From Dendrocalamus latiflorus (taxonomy: Eukaryota; Streptophyta; Magnoliopsida; Poales; Poaceae), in contig CM029632.1 in NCBI GenBank assembly GCA_017311315.1, positions 11,989,014 through 12,053,013 of the forward strand: a stretch of DNA of 64,000 nt, written 5' to 3'. Position 1 is the stretch's first letter; each line of letters begins with the position of its first letter. The notes under the pieces were generated by a model. The model was not told where the DNA came from. It made no database searches and was given only the letters and a program-made list of their open reading frames with translations. The translations under genes and the position numbers were made by a program. Below, in pieces: positions 11,916 to 23,402 of the stretch.

Positions 11916-12274
11916 GAGCAACTCCAAGAGATTAGCCAAAAGAAGTATCTAAATTTAGTGATTTAGCTATTCTCTAAAATGAATCTCACCCAAAAAAAAT
12001 AAGACTACTCCAACAGGCTATCTAAACTAGAGGGCGCGCGGTGGGTCGCGTACGCGCGGGAATGGGGCGCAGCGTGCGGGAAGGAAACGCCGACCGCGCC
12101 AAGAGGCTGGATGGTGAGCGAGGTAGGCTATCCAAAAATAGAGAGCGAAGGAGGAGGGATGGAGAGCTACTAAATTTGGAGAGTCATTTACAGAGTCTAT
12201 TGGAGACGTTTTTTCTCCAATAATAGCCAAATTTACCTTTAGAAAATGATTTAGCTCTTCTCTTGGAGTTGCTC
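11916..12274. mobile_element. Tourist-like (PIF/Harbinger) MITE
   Basis: Perfect 15-bp terminal inverted repeats, GAGCAACTCCAAGAG (11916-11930) and CTCTTGGAGTTGCTC (12260-12274), are flanked by TTA on both sides (11913-11915 and 12275-12277). The length is 359 bp, with no coding capacity. Termini of this type are common in grass Tourist-like elements. Confidence 0.85.
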
Positions 12275-12277
12275 TTA

Positions 12278-13043
12278 TGCCCATGTCAAAAAGCATGTTC
12301 AATTTATGCTTGCAGCGGTGTTAAATTTGATGGCTTGCCTACTGTGGTTGCACGTGCTTCTATTAGGCATCGATTTAGTGCCTTCCACGCATGTGTTACT
12401 TAGTTGCGCATGCACTCGTTGGCAGGTGCACGTTTTTCCTGCATTCCCATGAGCTGTATAAATTTTCTGCTCTAAGCTCTAGTAGCTGATTTGCTGTGTT
12501 ATGATTATCCATGCTCAAATCATCAAATTGTCTCTACTTTCGGTTGCAGAGCAATGTTCCCATTTTGTGCTGGTCGACACAAGCACATCAATGTGCATAT
12601 TCGTGTTCCCACGTGTTAACCTTTTGGATTGTATTATGTTTCATACTAAGTACTTAGCAATGTGTCTTTTTAGGCAGATCATACGGTTGCATCAAAACCT
12701 GAGCAGTTGCTGACTTGGATTGGAAAGAAGTAAGCATGTGCATGTACTTTACATCGTTAATTGTATCAAATCACAGGTTTTAAGCTACTAATTTATCAAA
12801 ATCCCTTCCCTTTTTCACTGCAATGTAAAGATTCCGACGACGATTGATCTCGCGGAACATAGGGTGGGCTCACTACCTCTCTGCTAGAAAGGGGAGAGCA
12901 AAGTGATTTGCTGTCTCCTAGTGATTATGGTCCATTGAGGCCTTGTGATGGCAGATGCTGGTTCTAGGACTGACACCAGAAAGAATCCTTATTCTTTCTT
13001 TCAGTCGTTTACAGTACCACTTTTTTTTCTAAAGAGATTTTAT
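12278..13043. other. Intergenic, no gene recognised
   Basis: Contains exon-like pieces such as TTTTTAG|GCAGATCATACGG...AAGAAG|TAAG near 12670-12730 and a CAG|AGCAATG junction near 12550, but no coherent protein could be assembled. Confidence 0.4.
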
Positions 13044-13165
13044 CAGATCCCAGAATTTATGATAAAATTGGGAGGGAACACACGGGTTTATGATCAGATC
13101 CCAGAATTTATGATAAAATTGGGAGAGAACACACGGGTTTATGATCAGATCCCAGAATTTATGGA
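13044..13165. repeat. 51-bp tandem repeat, about 2.4 copies
   Basis: Units beginning CAGATCCCAGAATTTATG start at 13044, 13095 and 13146. The first two are nearly identical (one G/A change). The period of 51 keeps reading frames open, which explains the repeated peptide in both strands here. Confidence 0.9.
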
Positions 13166-13266
13166 ATTTATGTTCCATACTAAATAAGACAATAGTCTTC
13201 GGCTCCTCCACATCAAAATTCATAATTAAAAATTCTCTATCAGAATCTTTAATCTTGGTGACTTCC

Positions 13267-16200
13267 TGTGACATCCCAAAAAAAGGAACTAGTGTAGTTG
13301 TAAAAATTTTAAAATCTTTTAATCGTTTCTCCTGTATTTCTCAAAAGTTTTTGGCGTTATTCAAATGTCTCGATTTGATGTCTTGCCAAAGAGCCCGATT
13401 AATAAAAATCAAACTGAGAAAATCCAAAACTCCTTAGGAATATTAAATTCAAATTTTAAAATTTAAATCTGGTTATTCAAAGACCAAGAATAGAAATTGA
13501 AAATCAATCTAAAATCCTTCCATCCAATTTTCATATCTGAAAATTCAAATCCGGAGAATTAAGAAAATATTTCTCAAAATTCGACCAATCTTAAAAATTA
13601 AATTGCCCAATCCAAGATTTGAACCAAGCATTCAAATTGAAATTTGCAAATCCAAGTTCTGAAATCCCAAAATTCAGAGATTCTTAAAATTCCAAAAAAA
13701 ATCTCTTTTGAGCCCGGTCTGTTTTTCCTTCCAACCCCGCATTCCTTTTCTTCCGCCCGGCCCGCTCTTCCCTTTTCTCCTGGCCGTGGCCCAGACCGCG
13801 TTCTTCTTCTTCTTCCTCCTCCCCCGTTTCTTCCTCCTCCGCCCGCAGCTCCTGGCGCTCGCCGGCCCAGCCCGCGCAGCCACTCTGCCCCCGGTATCGC
13901 GCCGCCCCCGGTTCCCCCCCCCCCCCGTCACCTCTGCACCAGTAGCCCTACCACCGGCCTAGCCCCGCGCCACTCCCCTACGCCATGCCGCTACCCAGGC
14001 CACCAGACGGGCCTCCCATACCACCGTACTCGCAGCCATGCCCGCAGGACGCGCTCGCCATGCCGGCCGTACTCCCCCGGGCGCGCCCTCGAGCTCGCCT
14101 ATAAGAAGGCTAGAGCCGCCCAGAGCTCTCCCTGGCCCCCTTCTTCCTCCTTCAAGCCGAGCCCGCTCGAGCAGTCCCCTGCGCCAGTGCCGGCCACTGG
14201 CCCTCCCCCTGTTCCGGCCACCTCCGGCAAGCTCGCCCCGATTTGAGCGCGTCACGGCGTGCGCCCGGGCGTCCACCGCCTTCCCTCGCCGTCAATCGGA
14301 GCGCCATCGCCCGAGAACGCCGTGCGCACGCCTTCTCCACCTCCGGCCGGCCATCACCATTTCCGCCGCCGCCTCCACCTCGGTAGACTCCGGGCCGATT
14401 GCGCGCTGTGGGAGCAGCACCTCATCACCCTGAAGCTTTTCCCACCGTCGGCCGGAGCTCCCGGCCGCCCGAACTCTCCGGCCACGGGAGCCCTCTAGCG
14501 CCGCCGCTTGCGCACGTCGCCGGCTCGCCTCCGCCACTCTCCGGCCAGCCCGGCCGCTCCGGTGAGTTCCCCGCGCCCTACTCGAGCTCATGCCCGCCTC
14601 TCTCTCCTTCTCTCTCCCTTCCGGCCGCCGGTGCCCCTTTCTCCCTCACCGTCAACCGCCTAGCGCCGCCGCCGACCCGCCACCATGCCGTCCGACCCGA
14701 GCTGCTACCCCCAGTGCCACCCTCTTCACCGTGGGGCTCCATTTTACCCGTTTGCCGGCGCCTCCCCAGCCGCCCTTCGCCGGCGCCACCGTCCCCTCCC
14801 CCTGGCTGCGCGCCTCCCCTGCTTTCCCGTTGGGTGGAACCGCAGCTGCTCTGTTCACTCCCCTCTCTCTCGGTCTGTCTCCCTCTCTGTGTATGACTTG
14901 TGGGCCCAGCCAGTCAAGCATCCCCCAAGAGCTTTTGCCTGCATGTCCCTCTGTGGTGAATGGCTAATTTGCAAAATGAGAGCGTGCAGATGATCACAGG
15001 AACAAATCTGTAAACTAGGGGTTGTAAATAAAAATGAGAATAAGGAATTATTCATGAATTCATAAAGAAAAGATTTACAAAATTAAAGTAAAGACTTAAC
15101 ATTTGATTTGCTGTATGCCAACCAAGATTAAAAATTAATCCTCATATACAAGATTAATCCAAATAAGCTTATGCCATGAACTCTTTCCTTATTATCAAGA
15201 AGTTAACATGAAGATAATAAGATAGTAATACTAGTAATAATAATGTCATGGCTAACAGATTCTAATTGTAAAGCATAGGAATTATACCATCTCATTTTGT
15301 CTAAATCTAGGATAAATAAGACTTTGGCAACAAAAGTAATTAATATAATGATTTGAATGAATGTACCTTCCGCTATAACATTTCAATGGTACGAATGTGA
15401 AGCTACCCTGCTTAATTAGTTTAACCCTCAAAAAAATTAATTGCATGCCACATAAAATATCAAGTGTGGTTTACCCGTCTCTAAGATCATGGGAGCTATC
15501 TTTCCAAAAATGCTTAAAATATTTGAAGTAAAAACTTTAACATTATCTTAAAATACTGAGATTAAGATAACAAAAAAAATACGATTAATAAAGTCTTAAT
15601 CAAGAAAGAGCAATCCTTAGTCTTTGTCTCGCACCCAAATCCCCAATCATTATCTCGGGATTTAACTTTAATGATCGAAAATAAATAATAATAATAATAA
15701 TAAAAGAAATAGCTTTACTAAGAAAGTCCTTGTAAGAATCCTAACTCTCCTTTTTGACAAACCACAACCGTTGATCCTATCGAATAAAATTATTAATCAA
15801 GTAAGATAATTAACTTTAGAATTGTCAGTTGCAATCTCAAATAGGAATGGCCTCATGAAATATTAAGATTTCATCGGGTACATAAAATAATACTCTTCTC
15901 CTGTAAAGCTTTCGCATCCTGAAATCATGTTCCTCTTCACTACCATCGATACCCTCTTTTATCTGTCCATAAGTCCTGCCTGACTCATGGAGCTTCCTTG
16001 ATAAATAGGAATCAATAAAAAGAAAGTCATCAATTAAAAAGGTCAGACCTCGCCTTTCCCCAATCGGCTATGTTTGGTCACTTCCTTCCCTAAAGCAGAT
16101 AATTCTTGTAAATACTCATTCACCTCCGATCCCTCTTTATCCTAATTTTCCCTCACGGTAAAGCTACTTAGCCACCTCATTCCTTCACCCAGCTCATCTA

Positions 16201-18105
16201 CCGCTGTGCTTACAGCACATTAATCCGAATCATCCTTCTATTCTCAAATCATAACAAATGTATAATTTAAATTAAATCGGGCATTTAAAGTGTTTGGATT
16301 TATTTGGTCTTTCTTTTCTTTGCCGCATATTAGAATTTGAAGACTCAACGAGGCGACAGATTCGAACAAGATCAAGACTCGGGTAAAAAGCGACGACTAG
16401 GAAGTTAAGATCGCTGACTGAGCAGGCTTTGACTTAGGTCAATCAAGGCCATGGTACCCCAAGCAAGGCAAGTCATCACTTTGATCATATTGATCCTACA
16501 TTTTATGCAAAATTATGTTCTTTTAAACTATCAACTTGCATGCCTAATTGATTATGCAAATATATGTTAAAGCTTAAGGTAGCTACATGCCCACTTGAGG
16601 TTGTATTAAATTTATTATGCCATCCTTTGATACTTGAACCACCTGATCCTTGTCACCATAGATATTAATGATAACTTTACTAGCTATAAGTCATATTAAG
16701 TGTCATGCTAGTCTTGTCAAGTCCAGGGCGCTAGTTGCCCTGATCATCAATCTTCAAAAACATGAGAACTTGTTTTGGGCAGTCACAGGATGTACGTGGT
16801 TGAATACTTTGTGACTACTTATTTTATGCTTCTCAAAACCCTCATAACCTGCTATACCTGTCTGGGCGGGTGGTAAGAGTGGTGGGTGTGGATGTAACAC
16901 AAGGATTGTGGTTTGTGGAATGAACCGCCCGGACAAATTAAGGACTTAATCCTGTGATGACCCCTCTGTGTACAACAGTACAACCATAAGCTGGCAAACT
17001 GTAGGCTTGGCTGAATAATTTACTAGACTCTCTAGCCATTTCACGGAGAACGTGTGTAGGTGGGTAATAAAAACCCCACGTGGAATGGGACATCGGATGT
17101 AGGTGACGTCGCCGAGGCTAGCGTATATGGAGAGTGGAGTCCGACTGCGCTAACCTGTGGTGGACATCCCGCACAACTTATAGAAGCAACCCCATAGGAG
17201 TGAGATGCTAGAGAGCGAGGTATTGTAAAGGCCTCGTGGTAGTCTCTCGATCTGCATGACTAAGGAATCATGTAGAACCATCGGGACGATTACCTCTTGT
17301 GGGTAAAGATGTACAGACTCTGCAGAGTATACAACTATTCGAATAGCCGTGCCCACGGTCAAGGGCGGACACGGAAATCTTCCTCGAGTTAGTTCTATTT
17401 CAAAAATTTTTGTGGGTGGGACAAAAACCTGTCAGAGGGAGGTACTCTGATTTTGGGCTTTTTCCTAGAGGGACGTACTCCAGCGTGATTGATAATATGG
17501 AAGTGGCATAATGATCAAAAGCTAGCATAGGTGGATGGAACCATGTAATCGGTGGATGGAACCTACACCGCTATATTTATTGCACAATTTCAAACTCTTT
17601 AAAGCATGTTTATAAAATGCCAAGTCATAGGAATTTTAATTATGATTATTGCAAATATCGCCTTAAGCAAATAAAAGAACCTCAGGCCTCCTTTGATAGC
17701 CTTGCATCTATTGTTATTGCATCCTGCGTGGTGGCTTGCTGAGTACCATCGTACTCACTGTTGCTTAATTACCATCATTCAGTCAGAAAGGAAATAAAGT
17801 CCAGCCCTGCGATGCCTAAAAAGAGTCGACAGAGCTGGAAGACGAAGAGGCCATGGACTAGGTCGCGAACCCCAGTTGGCTGCCTGTGGGCAAGTCCTGC
17901 GGGTCCTATCTGTGTGAAGTTTCCGCTGCTGCATTTTATCATTTTCAGCCTAACCGGCCCATGAGTAAGTATTACTGTATTATTTACGCTTCCGCATGAT
18001 ATGTTTTCGATATACAGTAATGTATCTGTGAGCACTATCTACTGATCCAGGGAATAGTGCGGTGAATCACAGAGGATCTGGGTTTTGCTAACTCGAGGTC
18101 CGACA
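13267..18105. mobile_element. 4.8-kb solo LTR of a gypsy-type element
   Basis: The stretch starts TGTGACATCCC and ends GGTCCGACA, with TG...CA termini. It is flanked on both sides by the 5-bp duplication CTTCC (13262-13266 and 18106-18110). No gag, pol, primer-binding site or polypurine tract lies inside, so it is a single LTR left by LTR-LTR recombination. A GC-rich block (13.7-14.9 kb) carries a TATA-like CTATAAG at 14099-14105. Much of the rest is AT-rich. The block around 16.9-17.5 kb (containing ACAACTATTCGAATAGCCGT) is of a kind I associate with grass gypsy LTRs of the Tekay/Del group. That family assignment is tentative. Confidence 0.75.
14099..14105 (+). promoter_or_regulatory. Candidate LTR TATA box
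   Basis: CGCCTATAAGAAGGC lies within the GC-rich part of the solo LTR, about 830 bp from its start and ahead of a CT-rich leader-like region. Confidence 0.35.
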
Positions 18106-18110
18106 CTTCC

Positions 18111-18461
18111 CCAGGTTCAAAGAGATTAATGGTTATGTTTGTGTTTTAGGGATCATGTCAATGTCCCAAATATTACTCTTGTGTGACAGGAGGAGGTAGT
18201 GCATATCATGACTTTCCCTGTAGATCACTATCTCCGGATGTTGTGAACGTGGGAACACAAATGGGCGGGGACATACAAACCTCTTCCATATTCGCAATGC
18301 ACCTTTTGTGAACAAGTCTAGAAAAGACAAGACAATTGTACAATACTGAGAACAAATGCATCGTTTGAACCTAACCTATTGATGGAATACGGGTAAACTA
18401 TACTAGTGTAAATTAAAATTTCTACCATAATAGGAAGTCATACGAGTAAGAGATTATAAAT
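18111..18461 (-). other. Leader fragment next to the BARE-like LTR
   Basis: No gene recognised. The last bases before the LTR (GAGATTATAAAT) look like a decayed reverse complement of the tRNA-Met primer-binding site (CTGATACCAAT), so this is probably internal sequence of the minus-strand copia element cut on its left. Confidence 0.4.
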
Positions 18462-20031
18462 TGTTATCATTAGATGCGTAGTGCAACGGAAGGAGAGTTG
18501 AAGCAGTCTGATTCAATGTAGCGTGTGTTGATGTAGTGGACGTAGTTCATCGTCCAACGTCTTTGAATAACAATCCTCGGAAGCCTATTGTCCTCCAACA
18601 GTAGTCGATCTCCACGAGCCGATTGTCTTCTCCTCGGATCGTCCCAATTAGCGCCGCAGCCGTAGCAGCACTTCTACTGAAATTCACACGTCCATGAATG
18701 GAATGTCGTCAGTTGGTGTGCTAGCATCAATGCACACAGCAGGGGCTTTTGAAAGGAGGCGGCTAGGGTTTTGGTGGGCGGTGAGATGGCTCTCTCTTAA
18801 TTCCAAAACCCAATGCCCCTTTACATAGAGCCTCCAACTAGATTTTTATCAAACATGAGTAGAAATCATATCCCACTCAGAGAGCCTTCAACCAGATCAT
18901 TATCCAATACAAGCAGTGATCGTATTTGACTAGGAGTCTATCATCCGGACCTTTACTGTTATAATCCGTTAAATGTGTGATCATGTAGACTCAGGTATAC
19001 TTGGTTGTAACTCAGAAACACCTTTCCAATCACTAGTTGCCAGGGTCCCTAGCAGGACATATTGACCCCCAAATATATACACACAGATTAATCTGGACAA
19101 ACCCTATGATATGCAATGAAGTCTTAGTTACGATCATTTCATAGCTCGTCACGAACAGTTCGTATCTGGTTACAACCGATCTGTATCATCATACGACCAG
19201 TTTGTGATATGTCCGACCAACTCACAACTAGTCATATACCATACGATCAGTTCGTATCTGGTCGAACTAAACGACATATTTATATATTCTCCTTTTGCTC
19301 CACAATACATGATTGAACTCAAAGTGAGAAACGTATCATCTATAGGCTGTTTAATCTTTTCCTAATCTAGTGATATATAACTTCATATGGTCAACTCGTC
19401 AACCACTCGTGACATGACCATGCATTTCCTTTATGCCACCACATTCAAGGGGTTCAGAGATATCTCTCCTGTTATGTAGAAGAGACAAATTCTATATCCA
19501 ACTAGTCACATTTCTTCCCATATTTTATAGTATGCCCGAAAAGCTACCTTCATAACTACCTAGTTATGGAGTAGCATTTGGCAACCTCTAAATGCGCTAT
19601 TACATATAGAAAATTATGATGATCTCATGTACAAGGATTATATATTATCATTGCTTGAGACTGACTGATAATACATAAAATATAACAATCTCAACAGTAT
19701 CTCAAGGTGAGTCAATCCAACACATGTTATCTAACATGTGTCCATGCTATTGATTTAATATCTCTATATCCAGGATCCGTAAAACAAGATCATCAATTAA
19801 TACATGCGTTGATCTTTAAATCATTATTGTCCCACATAATGATGTAAGATCATGTATGATTTAGAATAACATCGAAATATGAATAAAGAGTTATACGAAT
19901 AAATCACATACTTGTTGACCAATACAGAAGATATTTATTCAAATGATAAAATAATTTATTATTTAAAAATCATAAATATAAAATAATATAATTATCTTCA
20001 TAATTACCTCTAGGGCATAAAACCCCATACA
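18462..20031 (-). mobile_element. BARE/Angela-like copia LTR
   Basis: Read on the minus strand it starts TGTATGGGG and then TTTATGCCCTAGAGG, closely matching the start of BARE/Angela copia LTRs (TGTTGGAATTATGCCCTAGAGG), and ends ATGATAACA. The 1570-bp length suits that family. A candidate TATA (TATGTAAAG, minus strand, near 18820-18830) lies in the expected part. A cluster of CGACCAGTTCGTATCTGGTC-like inverted words sits at 19150-19270. A Helitron-like element adjoins the LTR start. Confidence 0.65.
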
Positions 20032-20436
20032 AACTCCGGGGGTTTCCCGGCCTCTCGCGCGGGCCACGTCGCCCCGCCTGCGTGTCCGGCCGGCGCGTGG
20101 CGGGGCAATTCCTGTACGGCCGGAGGAGGCAGTTTCCTCCAGTTTTTCGGAAATTACGTAAATGTCCTTTTTCCTCGCGAAAAGGTCCCTGCAAGTTTTT
20201 TTTTCAAAAAAAAATTTGGATAGCGCCCCGCAGGTTCCCGAAATTACATATAGGCCCTTATTTACTTACGTACAGGTCCTTACAAGTCCTCGATTTTTCC
20301 CAAAAAGCACTTTAGCTTTCTCGAAAATACGTATGTGCCCTCGATTTTTTTTAAAAAACTCCTCACGAATTATCGCCTCTTTTACTTCGGTACACACGGT
20401 GGCTGGCGCGGCGTGTCGCCGCGCCTACGAGGCTAG
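20032..20436 (+). mobile_element. Helitron-like element, copy 2
   Basis: Homologous through its length to 7475-7890. It ends with a hairpin GGCGCGGCG-TGT-CGCCGCGCC (20405-20425), then TACGAGG, CTAG (20433-20436) and T. The insertion lies directly at the start of the BARE-like LTR. No coding capacity. Confidence 0.6.
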
Positions 20437-21052
20437 TCTTACCAGACATACGAGCCGAAGGATTCCGCGCAGGAGGAGGCGTCCACGTCGCCCCTGTGCG
20501 CGCTGCGCCCGGCGCGTGGACGCCGAAATTCGGTACGGTTGGAAGAGGCAATTTCCTGTGTTTTCCGAAAATTACGTAAAGGTCCTTTTCCCTCGCAAAA
20601 AAATCATTTTTCCTCGCAAAAAGGTCCCTACCAGTTTTGTTTTTTTTAAAAACACCCCTTCACTTCACCGAAATTTTGTATCCTTTGCAGGATAGCGCTT
20701 TGCAGTTTTCTAAATTACGTACGGGTCCTCGTTTATTTATGTACAGGCCCTCGATTTTTTTAAAAAACCCTTTTGCTTTTCCGAAAAGACGCATGTGTTC
20801 TCGATTTTTTTCCCACTTCTCTGAAATTTTGTATCCTTTGCAGGATAGCACCCCGCAATTTTCTAAATTTCGTACGGGTCCTCGTTTATTTACGTACAGA
20901 CCTTCGATTTTTTACGAAAAAGACCTTCGACTTTTCCGAAAATACGCACGTGTCCTCGATTTTTTTTTAAAAAGTTTCTCACGAATTTTCGACTCTTTTA
21001 CTTCGACCCATACGGTGGCTGGCGTGGCGTGTCGCCACGCCTACGTGGCTAG
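20437..21052 (+). mobile_element. Helitron-like element, copy 3, with internal duplication
   Basis: It lies head-to-tail with copy 2 and shares the CACGTCGCCCC and GAAAATTACGTAAAGGTCC blocks. Inside, a segment starting GAAATTTTGTATCCTTTGCAGG is duplicated (about 20670 and 20823, period about 153 bp). It ends GGCGTGGCG-TGT-CGCCACGCC (21021-21041), TACGTGG, CTAG (21049-21052), T. The left end is not sharply defined. Confidence 0.6.
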
Positions 21053-21722
21053 TATCTCTGACGCCTATGCCCTTACGCTGCCGTTCATTTCTAGTAACTA
21101 CGTTTGAGGCAGAGTCCGAAACAAAAGGGGAAAAAAGAGTCAATCACGAGCCAAAACAAAATCTCCGTCACAACTACAGTACCAAGGCGAGATGCGTTTC
21201 CGTCGAGGATATATGCTACCGAGGCCAAACTACCACAAATCTTTCTGCAGGGTCCACGTATCAACGAGTCTCCCTCCGTGTTTCGCTTTCGTGAGGACGT
21301 GTCGAGAACTTCACGAGCGGTTCCGGCTTTTCCACGCGCGCAGCACAGGGCAAGTCGGTCGTTGCATGAGCGCATCAAGATGTGAGCCGCGCCTCGTCAG
21401 TAGACTGCTTTGATTTAACAGGTGACCGTCTGAATGATCGGCAGGCTGAACGTATTCTCGTGCGTTTTGCGTGGCGTAATAATTTTGTAGTGCATGGTTA
21501 GATGTACGTACTTAGAGAACCGAGCGTTGCTTGTATGATGGGCTGCCGGCGTGAAGACCTCCCGTCCGAGCTCGATCCCAGTGCCTCCTATTTTCTGGGC
21601 GTACTATTTATATAAATAGTATTCTTTGGATACTGTTTATATAAATAATACCCTTAAGAGTATACGTGCATGTGAATTGTTCAGTAGTCAAAGCGCTTGC
21701 TTATGCTCTGTGAAGTTTTAAA
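21053..21722. other. Intergenic, no gene recognised
   Basis: Mixed-composition DNA. It contains a short direct repeat TTTATATAAATAGTATTC/TTTATATAAATAATACCC near 21610-21650. The last 8 bases (GTTTTAAA, 21715-21722) are the probable target duplication of the next element. Confidence 0.4.
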
Positions 21723-22795
21723 TAGGGATGAAAACGAATCGGAATAGTGCTTAAACTATATTTATATCCATATTTTTTTTCAGGGATTTGAATATGATTT
21801 GGACAGACGTTGAATATGAATATAGATCAGGCAAATGTCGAATACGAATTTGGATCAGATTATACTTAAAATCATATCAAATTCGACTATTTTTTATATT
21901 CTAATAATTATCCATCGCATCTCCTATTTAAAGCATGGCATTGAATTGTTTTAACATTTTAAATTAATAAATAGTTGACTCTAACATGTAACTGCGTATT
22001 AAATATTGACAGAAACAAATAAATCATTCATCTCACATATTTATATAATACAACTTCTGAGGATAGCTTTATATCCTATGGCACAATGAAGTTTAGCAAT
22101 TTCACATTGATTTTATAGTAATATTTATACCTTTTTTCTAGTTTATCACATAATTACTGATCATTGGTGTCATTTTACTACTAATCCTAACTAATTATAA
22201 ATATATTGCGAATAAATTAGTTATAAACACATCAAATTTAGCTAAAAAGAACATGCAAAAAACTTTATTGGGGTTGTGCCAAAATAAAAATATCAAATAT
22301 CAAATTAGAGCTCATCGTGACGACGAGCTCGTTGAGATGATCGATGTATGTATGTATGTATGTATGTATGTATGTATGTATGTATGTATGTATGTATGTA
22401 TGTATGTATGTATGTATGTATGTATGTATGTATGTATGTATGTATGTATGTATGTATGTATGTATGTATGTATGTATGTATGTATGTATGTGTATGTGTA
22501 TGTGTATGTGTGTGTGTGTGTGTGCGCCCAATTTAAAGGTCAAATGCAAAAGATGCGTGTTAGCTAATTGCTACTATTATATCTGTCAATCCGAATATTC
22601 GACTCCAAATCTTGATATTATTCAAATATCCGGCTTCGAATCTGCGTCTGACCATACCGGATTCACGTTTGACATATAGAACTTCACTAGTTCAACATCT
22701 GAATTCGGATTCATTTTCTATTCAGATTCGGATATTAATTATCTGGATTCAGTATTTGGATAATCCGACCGAATCCGGATCTATTGTTACCTCTA
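21723..22795. mobile_element. hAT-like element carrying a microsatellite
   Basis: Begins TAGGGATGAAAACGAATCGGA and ends TCCGGATCTATTGTTACCTCTA, an imperfect inverted repeat. Flanks are GTTTTAAA (21715-21722) and GTTTTAGG (22796-22803), 6 of 8 bases equal. The interior has the TTCGGATTC/GAATATGAATAT words seen in other hAT remnants here, and no transposase. It is 1073 bp, of which about 180 bp is microsatellite. Confidence 0.55.
22344..22524. repeat. (TATG)n microsatellite grading into (TG)n
   Basis: About 36 uninterrupted TATG units run to about 22491, followed by four GTGTAT-type units and a TG run. The tract opens long spurious frames (Met-Tyr-Val-Cys repeats) on the plus strand and Thr-Tyr-Ile-His repeats on the minus strand. 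Confidence 0.98.
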
Positions 22796-22803
22796 GTTTT
22801 AGG

Positions 22804-23016
22804 TCTCTATTTTATCTTAGTATGTGCAGTAGATACACCCACGTCGGTGTGTATGTGTGGTGTCGTGTGGAGTTTTTGGCTGTTTTGGCGCTTTTTGCGC
22901 TCGTATTTGCAAGAATGATAGTCGTCGCGTGGAAATAGTAGAAATGATGTCTCCACCGTATGGCCACCATGAGGCATTGACACCGGCAAGACATGTAGTG
23001 AAACTGCATGGTGCCG
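22804..23016. other. Flank of the foldback element
   Basis: No gene seen. It contains CACCGTATGGCCACCATGAGGC at 22955-22980, resembling words in the right flank at 23405-23545 (CCGCA..GTGGCC..TATGG), so the repeat unit may reach beyond the strong arms. Confidence 0.35.
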
Positions 23017-23402
23017 TGCAGTGCGCTGTAACAATTTTTTCAAAAAAATTCATATATATATAATTTTGTTAGAATTTTTACATATAGATAATGAGCTTCA
23101 AAAATTATGAATTTTTTTTGAAATCTCCCGACAAAGTGTGCTTGCCTGTGTAATTTTTCCATAATTTTATCCATTTTGAATTTTTGAGAAAAATTACTGC
23201 AAACTGCATACTAAAATAAATTTTCAAGAAAAAAAATCAAAATGGATAAAATTATAGAAAAATTATACAAGTAAGTTCGCTGTGTTGAAAGGCTCCATTA
23301 AAATTCGTGATTTTTTGAGCTCATTTGCTATATTTAAAAATTTCTACATAAATTGTACATAAATGGATTTTTTAGAAAACTTGTTACAGTGCGCTATAGT
23401 AC
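23017..23402. repeat. Long inverted repeat (foldback element)
   Basis: The left arm (about 23017-23195, starting CAGTGCGCTGTAACAA) and right arm (about 23222-23402, ending TTGTTACAGTGCGCTATAG) are reverse complements along nearly their whole length with scattered mismatches. They share matched blocks such as ATAATTTTATCCATTTTGA and AATGAGCT. The central spacer is about 30 bp. RNA or single-stranded DNA from this stretch would form a hairpin of about 180 bp. No target duplication was identified. Confidence 0.8.

Noticed and set aside
12501..12740. Possible exons after CAG and TTTTTAG acceptors
   Set aside because: Short pieces read plausibly (ADHTVASKPEQLLTWIGKK) but could not be linked to each other or to L19, and no family was recognised.
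13644..14967. Several overlapping open frames of 80-200 codons on both strands
   Set aside because: They lie in a GC-rich, CT-rich block inside the solo LTR. The predicted peptides are low-complexity Pro/Ser/Ala/Arg with no domain, and frames are open on both strands at once, as expected from composition.
16960..17480. Possible conserved non-coding RNA, because the block looks well preserved
   Set aside because: The block is LTR sequence of a type widespread in grass gypsy elements, so repetition explains the familiarity.
22253..22679. Long Met-Tyr-Val-Cys and Thr-Tyr-Ile-His repeat frames
   Set aside because: Translations of the TATG microsatellite.
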